DNA of 64,000 nt, taken from the NCBI RefSeq assembly GCF_954871325.1, contig NC_088776.1:50858569-50922568 (forward strand). The letters run 5' to 3'. The position numbers were made by a program, and so were the translations under genes. Positions 54,501-64,000 of this stretch are shown here, in pieces. The stretch comes from Gordionus sp. m RMFG-2023 (lineage: Eukaryota > Nematomorpha > Gordioida > Chordodea > Parachordodidae). The notes beneath the pieces are model-generated. The model ran no database searches, was not told the DNA's origin, and worked only from the letters and a program-made list of their open reading frames with translations. The number at the start of each line of letters is the position of its first letter. Within the stretch, counting starts at the first letter, position 1.

Positions 54501-56531
54501 AAACAAAGCGAAATTAAATTATTTTTTTGAATCCGTTCAACTTCGCAATTCATAGTTAGGGCCAATTCCCAGCGAAGTGGGCAAAAATGTCTCTGTGAAA
54601 GCAGGATAAATTTGATTTCTAGCATTGACTTTACGCTGGATGTTATTATTAATCAATTTTATTTGAGTGTTCATCGGACTTTTTTAAACTCCTTGATTTT
54701 AAAACCTTTAAGATTTTTTATTCTTTAAACTTTTTGTAACCTTAAGGGTCTAGTAACTTCAATCCTAATAAATTATCAACAATTTGTAGTATAACATCAA
54801 TTCCTCAATTAAAATTAATGACGGAAACGTTATTTGTATTAGTAAATGAATTACGTTTATTGCTACTTTTTAAAATTTTATTATAGTATAAATATGAGGT
54901 TTTTAAATATTTATTATATTGCTTATAAATCTTTACAACTTTGGCAGACTAATTCCAAAGGTGAATAGCTAAATAGTAATCGTATTTTTTTCTAAATCCA
55001 TATATATTTTAAAAGGTAAACAAGATACTGTGTTATTTTTAATATGATAATTCTTTTAAGTATAATTTAAGCTTACTGAACTTTGAAAGTAGTAAATAAC
55101 TTGAAAAATGAAAAATCTTTTTTTCCAAATTTGGCTAAACCGAGGTATTACTTTGGTCTTTAGGTAAATCCTTGATTTAGTACACTGCATTTCTTTTATT
55201 ACTTCCCGCTGATATAATTCATTATTAGATGGTTTCGATTTGTATTGTTAAACCCTTTTATTTATTTTAATGTTTTTGACAACTTCTTACAAATTTTATG
55301 TAGTTAGTGAATGGCACAGAAAACTCAAGACTCCTTGAGAACTTTGAAGAATTCCCTAAAAAAAATATTTTTTTGATTAACCTTCGTTTTTTTTGTGAAA
55401 AAAAAACAACTAATTTTGGAAATTTTGAATTAAAAAATAAAATAAATAAGCCCTCCAAGTTGAACAAGCTAGCGACGTAATTGAAAGCTCCTGATCAATT
55501 TATAGTTAGATTTTCATACATATATGTAGTATTGGGATATAGAATTCATTGGGATGTGTGTGGGAATCTCTCAAATCATATCATTTACTGAAGGCGATTT
55601 TTAATTAGAAAATTTGATTTGATCAAAAATATGTAACCCAACATACAGATCAGAATTCTCGAACCATTTTTCTTAAAACTGTTTAAATAACTTTAATTTA
55701 AATCCGTTTTTAAATAAATTTCCATATAAATTGTAAAAAATACACAAAAGTTTATAGCGGAAATTGTCTAATTTTATAGAGTAGGAAGTCTTTCCGGTGA
55801 AATCAGAATTCTCAAATTTGAAAATCTCTCAATAAATGATATAAATTCAAATCCCCGTGCATATCTTAATACGATATTTTTTTTATATCTTGCAAGCGCG
55901 CCTTATTTTAATAAAAAATTAAAATGATTCTTAACAGTTGTCATATTGTTTGAAGTTTATTTTTGCCATAGCCTAGCTAATCTATTCAAATATATAATTA
56001 CTAGTGTTGTTAAACGGCTCATTTTGAGCCGATTTTTAAAAACGGTTAACTCAATATTGTAGCCTGAAAAATATAGCCTAAGCCTTGAGATTTCGCTAAT
56101 AGATGTCCAAACCTTTGTTCCTTCTACAAACAAAATCTTCAGGCTTGAGTTAAATTATTCTGGATGAAATAGTGAGTTAGCCGTTTTTAAAAATCGGCTC
56201 AAAACGAGCCGTTTAACAACACTAATAATTACTCATTAATTTTAAAAAAAATTCTTACCTTTCCAAATTAGTAATATACTTTGCATATACTCGTAAATTT
56301 TTTTAAAGTAACAAAAAATAATTATATATTTTATTTATACGTGGCAAAAAGGTAAAGAGAAACAACATTCTCGGATATACCAAGGGCTCCTATAATGAAT
56401 ATAAAAAATGTGAATATCTGGTGCAAATAATGTGGAGTAGGAGGGTATTTCAGCCAATGTTCTGGGTAATGCCTCCCAAATTTAATCTTGGGCGATCTTA
56501 TTAGTGCAAAACTAATGTTCGTTAAATTCAT
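39522..56531 (-). CDS. Rhabdomeric (Gq-type) opsin, seven-helix core
   Basis: A retinal-binding G-protein-coupled photoreceptor of the plasma membrane. Five exons on the minus strand, 56531-56341, 47598-47465, 45774-45518, 44853-44627, 39732-39522, join in phase into 340 codons. N-terminus MNLTNIS (likely N-glycosylated), then HWLKYPPTPH before TM1, as in r-opsins. NLRSPSN and NLALSD mark TM2; GCDIYGFSG starts TM3 with the disulfide Cys and the Tyr at the vertebrate-113 position; the arginine motif is DRL rather than DRY. ALEGFLTTC holds the loop-2 Glu counterion and the partner Cys. TM5 and loop 3 contain SKHQADMKSQIKNLTS and KMAKIAL, TM6 ends AWGPY, and TM7 has AKTSGIYNPIIY with the Schiff-base lysine, followed by SHEKFKE, matching the HPKFRE of Gq opsins. 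Introns are huge (8.7, 1.7, 0.66 and 4.8 kb) and filled with transposons. If not spliced onward the protein would stop after HGPVI; see the tail exon. Confidence 0.92.
39780..40640. other. Unrecognised G+C-richer block in opsin intron 4
   Basis: More balanced base composition than its surroundings for about 850 bases, with a 64-codon open frame at 39797-39991 (plus). Translations on both strands are broken and match no family I know. Probably a decayed mobile element. Confidence 0.35.
41500..43080. other. Unrecognised purine-rich block in opsin intron 4
   Basis: About 1.5 kb with strong purine excess on the plus strand and coding-like composition, but no long open frame. Looks like the decayed interior of an element; family not recognised. 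Confidence 0.35.
44228..44501. mobile_element. hAT-type MITE with GGCCCGGCCC motifs, in opsin intron 4
   Basis: Left end about CAGAGACCTGCAGGCCCGG and right end about ACACCTCTG; between them many CCCGG/CCGGGC motifs on both sides of an A+T-rich centre. The G+C-rich ends stand out sharply. A target duplication was not found. Confidence 0.55.
44942..45145. mobile_element. hAT-type MITE, copy 6, in opsin intron 3
   Basis: Diverged member: GGTTAAACGG, the ACTCATATTTTAGCCAGA block, TTTCGCTAATAG and TAGCCGTTTTTAA are all present in order. The outer ends are worn. Confidence 0.75.
46256..47106 (+). mobile_element. hAT remnant with BED-finger fragment, GACCGGTCAA family (copy 2), in opsin intron 2
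   Basis: 46623-46760 encodes MSTQVDQFSREEV and then VGKTHTTNLRRNL, the end of a BED zinc finger of hAT transposases. 46845-47106 is homologous to 1385-1640 and ends in TTGACC/GGTCAA boxes and CAACCCTGG. The left boundary is a guess. Confidence 0.6.
47678..47825. mobile_element. hAT-type MITE, copy 7 (truncated), in opsin intron 1
   Basis: GTTGTTTAATCGGCTCGATT at the left, then the CAATATTTTA and GTTTGGACAT blocks; the right terminal repeat is missing. Confidence 0.65.
49226..51329 (+). mobile_element. RTE-type LINE, internally deleted, in opsin intron 1
   Basis: Flanked by a 13-bp target duplication ACTTCTCAGCCCA (49213-49225 and 51330-51342) and ending in an A-rich tail. 49644-50000 encodes the apurinic-type endonuclease (HIFSVYAPQTG, LVIIGGDLNA, HHGGFGYGERNDE). 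50160-50590 encodes reverse transcriptase (GFMPGRSTTDAIHAIRQM, an AFDRIP block and a SDD in place of the usual ADD catalytic motif). 50595-51316 encodes the C-terminal part (KYLGSTI, LRWYGRIMRR, GRPKLQW). The stretch between the endonuclease and GFMPGR is far too short, so 5' reverse-transcriptase motifs are deleted, and several frameshifts and stops break the frame. Near the 5' end GGTTCAATCC (49281) resembles a Pol III B box. Confidence 0.9.
51685..52030. repeat. 14-bp TTCGCG minisatellite, array 2 (decayed), in opsin intron 1
   Basis: Repeated TTCGCGATAATG, TTCGCTGTAA and TTCGCGGTAA boxes at about 14-base spacing, more worn than the array at 2253-2715. Confidence 0.7.
52040..52700. repeat. 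Diverged repeat, recurring at 55500-55850
   Basis: Segments with TTCCGGTAAAATCAGAATTT and a following TATTGGAATATGGAATCCAT are seen at 52065 and 52320; a looser copy of the first recurs at 52600 and both recur at 55525-55830, with similar order and spacing. Family unknown. Confidence 0.5.
53277..53482. mobile_element. hAT-type MITE, copy 8, in opsin intron 1
   Basis: TAGTGTTGTTAAACGG start and worn right end; flanks AATCTAGT (53269-53276) and AATCTAAT (53483-53490) match at 7 of 8. The interior holds TGGACATCTATTAGCGAAAT in the reverse orientation relative to copy 1. Confidence 0.85.
56002..56224. mobile_element. hAT-type MITE, copy 9 (full length, 223 bp), in opsin intron 1
   Basis: Perfect 8-bp duplication ATAATTAC (55994-56001 and 56225-56232); closely similar over its whole length to copy 1. 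One of the two best copies for defining the family. Confidence 0.92.
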
Positions 56532-56801
56532 TTATATATTTTATTTTCGATTTTTTTAAATTCTTTTTTAAAAAATTATTAATAATTTTAAAATGAGAGT
56601 TGTTTAAATTTCTCAAAACAAAAAAAAAATTAATAAGGAGGCAAGTTCATAAATATAAATTTTATTCTTTTTTAAGTAGGAAAAAAAGATTGTTTTAGAT
56701 ACTATTTTTTCAGATCTATAAAATAAGATATTTACCTTCGACATATTAATAGCATTGGCGGTAAAAACTGTCAATATTTATGATGTAACATAATCAGATT
56801 C

Positions 56802-56968
<167 letters not shown>

Positions 56969-57462
56969 TACTACAAAATTTGTGTGATTTTCTATTTATT
57001 TCAACGTCTTATATACTATAATAATTGTCACTTTTTCTATTTTTATTTCTATGTTTATAAAATCGTAATTTTTAAGCATGCTAATTTAGATTTAGTGACA
57101 AAGTTTAAAATATTAATAAAATTCTTGCTGACCTATTCTTCAAGCGGTTTTTTATTCCAAAGTAGGAAGCTGGTAAAATGCTTAATATGAGTTTGAAAGC
57201 TATAATGTTATTTGTTTTCAAATATATATATTCAAATAATCCTGAACCGACAGTTACGACACCTTTTATTAATATAATAGGGGATCATAGAGTTGTATGT
57301 ATGATCTTTGATACATTTGGTATATATTAAATTTAAAAATTTAAAAATTTTACAAGTGTAAAGTTTTAAACATAGAATTTATGTTCTAATATTTAATTCT
57401 TAAATTAAAATATTCAATTCTTAAATTGAAATATTTACTTTTTCGATATAATTCAATCTTTA

Positions 57463-60400
57463 GGGGAAACCAGGGCTATATCGGTTCAGAGAATTTTATT
57501 TTAAACCCAGTAACGATTATAAAGTATAATTTTGTACTAAAATAGAGTTCTATGATATCCATATTTGGGGAAGTAAATAATTTATATAATATTTTCCCTT
57601 TACATTATTAGGTTGTATTAAAAAAAATTAAAATTTTAAACATGATAAAATGGACAAAATATGAAAGTTAAACTCTATTTTAATATTCGGGAAAGTTTTA
57701 GATTGATATGCAAGGCTTAAATATATGCTAAAATCATATTAGTAATATTATCACCATTGGGGTTATTAGAATTGTAGCTTGTCGGGGCAATCATTATATT
57801 AATTTTTATAATATTATGGTAATCAAATTTATAAAAATTCCAAATAGGAAACCATAAAGGATTATGAAGAAGCAATAAAATTGTATGAAAGTGATATGTC
57901 ATCAAGAAATGTAACATCAATTACAGGTTAAAATATAATATTTTATAAATTTATCAATGTAATTTATCATAATACATTTCAATTTTAATAAAATATCAGA
58001 CCTAAATAAAATCTTGAAAACTAAAATCTTCGTATATTGTGATTGACATATTATTGATTAAATTCTATTTATAATTATATTTAATCGATCAGACAGATAT
58101 GAACATTTATTTATTTACCATAATCAATTATTTAAAATGAATTATATCTAGCAAACAAAGTTTTTCATATAAATTGACAATATATATGATTTAAATTATT
58201 ACATTTAAATAGACATGAACATTTTAGTTATATCGGGATATTTATTTTGGCCTGCTAATAAGATCCATAAGTGAATTTATTATTTACTTTATTAGGTATA
58301 CCTACTAGCAGGTGCGTACGCAGCGGGGGGAGGGAGGCAGGGGAACAAATCCCCCTCCAAAGCCAAAAAATGCAGATGCCGGATTATATTTTTCAAAAAT
58401 ATTATTGTTAATATTTATTTATATTTGTTAATATATATTTCTCATATATATTTAAATACATTTATTTATCACATTCATCTACTAAGTTATTTTATCAATT
58501 AATTTCGATTTCAAGTTTTCCTTGGCGTAATTTACAAATTATTTTCAAATATTATTGGCGTAATATTTATCTAAATTTCTAGTCAAATAATAATTATCTC
58601 TGAAACTCCTTGTCTAACAGGGAGAAAGAAATTGCAAGCTTGTACAACGAGATCGAGTCTCCGCCATCAAGCAGTAACAGCTTTTATGGAGTTAGAAGAG
58701 CCGATAATTAATGCTATTACTGAAATATCATAATGGTTTGAAAGAAATATTTCCTCAGAAGCAAGAAAATTATTGGATTCAATACTTATTCCAAATTTAT
58801 TTTCTCATTAGAATGTATTATTTAATTATACAACTATTTTATGTAATAAACATGACATTGACTTGATTAAGAAGATGAGAATAGCGGAGAGCATTTTATT
58901 AGAACTCAAGGAAATTAGAGCTAATGTTGAAAAGAATTTCATATTTTATATATTATTGTTGAGTCATAGGCAGTATACGTGTTTAATATTTGTCCCCCTT
59001 GACTTGCAGCAAGCAAGCTCATCGTAACATTAATATAGGATCAGTATTATAAAACAAATGTCCCAACTCTTAGATACATTTATAACCCAAATAAATGAAT
59101 GGTTTTTAATTCATCATGCAGAACTTACCAATCTGCGGAACTTCCACAAAAGTCTTCAACCTTTTTCTGATGGTGATAGAGAAAAATAAAATATATATTA
59201 AATATTTCTTGAATATATTAAAGTATCTTATGATGCCTTATTAGCTGAATAACTATGATTAAAAGATTAACTATGGTTGATATAATCCCAAAAAATGCTA
59301 TGGATGCTTTGCATTATTTCAAACACATTTTAGATTCCCAATGTATTAAAATGGTTATAAATATATTAGCAACTCCTCCCATTAGTAAACTAATGAGAGA
59401 ACATTCTCTTTTTAAGAAGAATAACAGAGCCCTGCAGGGCACGGCCTGGATTTTTTTTTCAAAATTTTTTTCGACTCTGTTCGGGGTTTTTTTTTAAAAA
59501 AATTTTCAGGCCCCAGCCTGGGCGTTTTTTTGAAAAAAATTTCAGTAAAACTTCGGAAAGTAGATTGAATAGTTTGAATATTTTGAATATTCTTAGGCAT
59601 TTAACGCCAAGCAAGGATGAGATAATTGAAAAATTAGCTCAAAACATACAAAATACAATTTTTCCTAAGAAACTTTTTGTGTATTAATTTATATTTCCAA
59701 CAATTAAATTTTTTATACTTTATATATAAATTTTAAATCAAAAAATTCAATTTTCTATTTTGGGTCATTTAAGTGATTCATATGATGGTTATATTCACTT
59801 TATATTTTATAATTCACATTTATTTTATAGTTTTTCAATACCGCCATTTATATCCGTTCAATATTTTTTAATTCACATTTATTTTATAGTTCTTTAAATG
59901 CCGGTTTAATATAATTTTTTTATAATTCACATTAATTTAAAATTGTGTATTAGAAAAGTTATTAGTCCTAATAAATTTATGCTCAATGATATTTCTTAAA
60001 AAATTTTATTATCCCCCCCCCCCCCCCCCCCCAGACCAAAATTTTTTAAGACATTATGAAAAATATAAAATGGTTGGCACTATGCCCAAGATAAGTCAAT
60101 ATAAACAAAAAATATTTGATGAGGAGGAAAATAAAATGGTTGAATATCTAATTTCATGTAGTAAAACTTTCTATGGTTTATCTGTTAAAAAGTTATTTAA
60201 AAAATTATATCCGAGATTTTTAACTCATCACCATTCAAAAAGCAACTTCGATTAAAACAGCAAAATAAAAAGTCAAAAAGCATATTACTAAAATATTATT
60301 AAAAGATGTTTGTATTATATGAACAGGACTATAAACTTTTAATAATTTTGAAGATTGGTTTCAATGCAGAGTATGTAAAGGTTGGGCGCATGGGTCCTAT

Positions 60401-60741
60401 AGAAAGATTGCTATTTTATTTGAATTTTAAATAATATTATATAAACAAAGCATATATGAAGATCTGAAGAAAATTTTTTTGTTTCTCATAGATAGCCTAA
60501 TAAACCACTTGATTTGGTTAGCTACATCAATGATCCAACTAACCACGGGTTTGGAGCTACTAGGTTTATAAAATCACTTTTAACCTTTTTTAGAGAAAAA
60601 ATTATTAAATTTATAAATTATAACAGACTATATTTATAGCTAAATGTTTAAGGTATTGATTGGATTTTGTAAGATCTTATACAATCATTCGGAGCTATGA
60701 TGATTTTGACAAAAATTGGGCCGACTAGCCCTGGTTTCCCT
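57463..60741 (+). mobile_element. pogo/Tigger-like element with a hAT copy inside
   Basis: Terminal repeats GGGGAAACCAGGGCTATATC and, inverted at the right, AGGGAAACCAGGGCTAGTC, flanked by TA on both sides as in Tc1/mariner-pogo elements. 60046-60240 encodes the helix-turn-helix N-terminus (MPKISQYKQKIFDEEENKMV then SCSKTFYGLSVKKLFKKLY), and 60355-60400 a WFQCRVCKGWAHGSY segment like the zinc-binding C-terminus of such transposases. The DDE core between them is missing. The left part is interrupted by the ZMYM1-like hAT at 58309. Confidence 0.75.
58309..60032 (+). mobile_element. ZMYM1-like hAT element, plus orientation
   Basis: Begins CAGGTGCGTACGCAGCGGGG, like the copy at 36898. 58620-58930 encodes transposase pieces with RDRVSAIKQ, AFMELEEPIINAITEI, and IKKMRIAESILLELKEIR, broken by stops; 59255-59420 continues with ALHYFKHILDSQCIKMVINI. 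The right boundary is put at the 18-base C run near 60015-60032, which resembles the inner part of the usual right end. Homologous to 35421-36898 in inverse orientation. Confidence 0.65.
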
Positions 60742-61099
60742 TATATTTAATATTAAAATTAGAATTAAAAAGTTTGAATTTAATTCAAAATTAAATTAAT
60801 GTTAAATTTCTATGACTTAATAAATATTTTAAAAATCCTCAAAATTTTAAAACTTTCGTACCTTTATAAAATTATTAAACATGTCCGAAATCTTTCATTA
60901 AATTTTTTTAAAGTTTTATAAATTTTGTAATTTATGATTCCTACCAAATTATTTTTATATACTTCATTTCTTATTAAAATTTTAATAATATAAAATAATT
61001 GCTTCTTTTTTTTTCGTAAAAGTTTCACAACTTTATAAACTTTAAGCTAAAATTTATTAAATTTTATTGATTAATAAATTCTATAAAATAATTTAGGCT

Positions 61100-61900
61100 C
61101 CTATTTTATTTTTACATTCAAAATATTTCTTGTATATCAATATTTTATCTCACGAAAATTTTCCCAATTTACAAAAACTAAAATCATAACTCCCTCTGGT
61201 TTGAGGATATATCAAATCTTGATATTGAAAAATTAAATATTTAGATAAATTTTATTGAGAGATAAATATATCTGAAGGCCAATTAATTTCAGAATTTAAA
61301 TGGCATGAAAGATTCATTTTTGTAGATAATCCTCCAAGAAATACAGAGAATTGCTTCCTTTAGAATATATTTTATAAATTTTACAAATATATTAAAATTA
61401 CTGTATATTTTAGCAATGATACCAATTAGTAGAAGCACAAATGGGAGGATTTTTTATTCATTAAAGAGAATAAAAACTTATATCAAAAGTATGACATCTT
61501 AAAATTGATTGAATAGACTAGCTTTACTCATCGAGATCTAATCTCCAACACCAAACAAATTATTAAAAAATTGACGCAATCGCAAAGAATTTTAAATTTT
61601 CATTTATGAACAATATTTTAACTTTTTAAATCATTATAAAAATGTTTAATTTTATATTTTATTGTGATTTAAATACCGGTTTATATAGCTATAATATTTT
61701 TGAACCTTATTATATTCGCTCTTAATATGTATTTTTCAATATTTTATTATTTGTGTTCGAAATTATCATATTTTCAAATATGATTGGTTCTAATAAATTT
61801 TATATGAGGATTAGTTTTAATAAATTTTTCTTGCTTTAAAAAAAAATCATTACAATATAAAAGAAATACCCCTCACCCGTAGAAAATTCCTCGCTACGCC
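61100..61900 (+). mobile_element. 3' end fragment of a ZMYM1-like hAT element
   Basis: Ends CCTCGCTACGCCTG (inverse of the family's CAGGCGTAGCGAGG) at about 61902, preceded by CCCCTCACCC and a TTTAATAAATTTTT tail similar to 59950-60030. Region 61250-61560 has worn coding-like sequence (for example RIKTYIKS and RSNLQHQTN-like pieces). Confidence 0.5.
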
Positions 61901-61902
61901 TG

Positions 61903-63476
61903 AATTCAATTACTTTCTTACAGTTGTTATGACAAATTAAATTACTACCTGAATTAAGTAAATAAGATATTTCCTGCGTTCAAAAATTTCGTAGATTTAA
62001 TTTGGTACAAAACTGCATGTTTAATTATTTATTTTTTTCAGAATTATATTATATTTGAGTATAATATTTAACAAGTTTTCCCTATTTAAATATGCCATTC
62101 ATGTTAAACAATGTTTTTCAAACTAAAAATCATTAAATCATCCTCTTTTTTTTAGTTAACATTAAAACTATAACTTATTTATCACCTTATAAATAAATGA
62201 TAGATAAGATAGATACCATTGTGATTTAATATTATGACATGACATATTAATTTTCTTTCAATTTAAAAAAATAAGTAATTTTCTTAAAAGCTATTCTGAC
62301 TTCATTTCGAAATGTCACACGTTTTATAAGAAAACATTAAATATTTATTTCATAATTATCTTAAAAAACATAGGTTGTGCTTGTTTATGATCAAAATGAT
62401 CTGTTTTTTTTAAAATAATGAGTTCCTTGAGAAATTAAGTTTATATTTCGAGAAAATGTTAACCCCATAATTATCTTATACTTTTCAAATATGTAGGGGT
62501 AGAGTCGAAGTCTGCAACTGGTGTTAAAAATTTTAAAAATTTGGCGGGCGGGATAATTAAACAATGAGCACGCGAATGAATGTGGAATATTTTTTTGGCA
62601 AAATGAGCTTACATTAATATTTCATTTTAAAAAAATTGTATATATTTTATAAATTTAATCTAAAAATATTTTAAAATTTTATTAAATTCAACTAAAAATA
62701 TATTAAAATTTATTAAGTTTAAATATAGATATTAAAATAAATAAAGAGGCGGGATAAACAAGGCCAGATGAAACAACATTTTTAGATAAATAAACAGGTT
62801 TGTAAATTTTTCATCATTTAGACCTCTAATCCTAAATTCACAGTTAGCGCGAATTGGTGGGGAAGTAACAAAAATTCATGTAAAATTATTACATTTATAT
62901 TGTATTTTGTATTCTTCGTCTCTAATTCTCGCTGACTGTAAATGCAGGGTAATCTAGAGTATTGCAGTGATTTTTTTTTAAAAACAAAACAGAGTTCTAG
63001 TTTAGTTATAAACCCATTAACCATAATTAATTTCTAGGGTGCGAACTTCATAAAAAGTAAAGACTTTTTATATTTGTTTAAAATAATACAAACACGAGTA
63101 TTTTATATAAAATTTTTTCGCAACCATAATTTATAATTAATATGATACCATTTTAAGATTTATATGCTAATGATGGACATTATTAAACCAAGAGAAATGA
63201 GACAAAGAATAGTTTTGCGATAAAGAGAGAACAAAATAATTTTTGATCGGAAAAGATGGAAATAGCCTGTTTCTGGGGATCCCTGCTGACCATATTGATG
63301 ACAATATCTGAAAGGTTGTCAGGAGATTATTAATTTTGATATTTTTGAAGAATTCGCGATGTAAGCTTGATAGAGGAAACTGGGAAATAAATTAAATTAT
63401 CTATTAGTACAGCTTTATCGTAACTAGGTTAGGTTTTTTTTCCATATCCACAATTAATGTAAAATAAATTAAAGCA
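61903..63476. other. A+T-rich intergenic DNA, nothing recognised
   Basis: No coding signature. The open frame on the minus strand at 62818-63024 is not recognised. Confidence 0.4.
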
Positions 63477-63593
63477 ATGGCGGCCAAAAAAAATTTAAAA
63501 AATGTGGCGACGACTTCTTCGCCTAAATTTATTTATTCTCATCCATTTTTTGTTTTACCCAATTTAAAAGTTATTCAATATATAAATATCTAA
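63477..63593 (+). CDS. Candidate first coding exon (uncertain)
   Basis: ATGGCGGCC in a good start context (AAAGCAATGG), followed by a G+C-richer stretch encoding MAAKKNLKNVATTSSPK and then A+T-rich sequence with a stop at 63593. A locally G+C-rich ATG at the edge of A+T-rich DNA is what first exons look like elsewhere in this window, but no family is recognised and the continuation would lie beyond the window. Confidence 0.25.
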   Translation: MAAKKNLKNVATTSSPKFIYSHPFFVLPNLKVIQYINI

Positions 63594-64000
63594 TAGTAAT
63601 TCTATTTTCTCTTTTATTTACTGAATTGATGGAAAAGACTATAACCAAAATATATCATTATAATAAAAAATAATGATGTTTCTAAAGTGTAACAAAATAT
63701 CACCAAAATAATTTTATAACTTTAAAAAATAGCCGTTTAATTGTAGTGTTTATTTGAATATAAAATATACCTTTAACTAGCCCTATTCATAAACGTCGAA
63801 TACAAATAGTAAATTATTCGTTTTGATTGAATAAATATTTAGTTATTCAATTCGAATAACAGTTGTTTATTTTCTTAATTTTCCAAATTTTATGCGAAAA
63901 TTAATATATTTTTTTACCACAAATATATTTTATAAATTTTTTTAATATAAATTATTACCTAAATATGTCATAATTAATAGATAAATTGACTCTTATAAAA

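Noticed and set aside
63408-63430. TAGGTTAGG, like the insect telomere repeat
   Set aside because: Only one and a half units; chance occurrence.

Overview
The window is nuclear DNA from an invertebrate animal. It is very A+T-rich, its genes are split into many short exons, its intergenic and intronic space is packed with DNA-transposon remains, and it contains an animal-type rhabdomeric opsin. I cannot name the species. The opsin looks bilaterian (arthropod or lophotrochozoan grade). Roughly half of the introns I could place start GTT rather than GTA, which may help to place the organism.

Three protein-coding genes can be assembled exon by exon, all on the minus strand. (1) HADHA, the mitochondrial trifunctional enzyme alpha subunit, runs from its start codon at 22834 to its stop at 9705. 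Twenty exons are secure and one short candidate exon closes the frame, giving about 747 aa. (2) UTP18, a WD-repeat protein of the small-subunit processome (U3 snoRNP), runs from 35209 to 30168. Ten exons are placed and one short exon before the WD segment at 31.7 kb is not. (3) A Gq/rhabdomeric-type opsin runs from 56531 to 39522 in five secure exons covering seven membrane helices, plus a probable sixth exon (38811-38365) coding a long tail that ends in a PDZ-type -TEL. The three genes show no shared function: one is fatty-acid oxidation, one ribosome biogenesis, one photoreception.

Most of the remaining sequence is mobile-element debris, dominated by hAT-type elements with 8-bp target duplications. 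There is a roughly 220-bp MITE family with at least nine copies (TIR TAGTGTTGTTAAACGG). Several unrelated hAT families follow, each with its own array of self-complementary subterminal motifs: GAACGCGTTC at 18.3-19.4 kb, AAGATAC at 23.0-25.5 kb, CCGATCCGATA at 15.7 and 23.8 kb, GGTTCGGTTC at 32.6 kb, GGCCCGGCCC at 44.2 kb, and GCCC-rich at 20.9-21.8 kb. A ZMYM1-like hAT family has inverted copies at 35.4-36.9 and 58.3-60.0 kb that bracket the opsin gene. There are also a pogo/Tigger-like element (57463-60741), an internally deleted RTE-type LINE with its target duplication (49213-51342), a LINE tail at 9 kb, and a small non-autonomous LTR element (3454-5713) inserted cleanly inside one MITE copy.

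Layout: 1-9.7 kb, intergenic repeats with the MITE/LTR nest and a 14-bp TTCGCG minisatellite; 9.7-22.8 kb, HADHA with hAT insertions in its introns; 23.0-30.1 kb, a nested hAT and unassigned sequence; 30.2-35.2 kb, UTP18; 35.4-38.2 kb, transposon remains; 38.3-56.5 kb, the opsin with very large introns (the first is 8.7 kb and holds the LINE, two MITEs and a second TTCGCG array); 56.8-64 kb, a long GAAA microsatellite, pogo and hAT debris and unassigned A+T-rich DNA. No rRNA, tRNA or CRISPR array was found.
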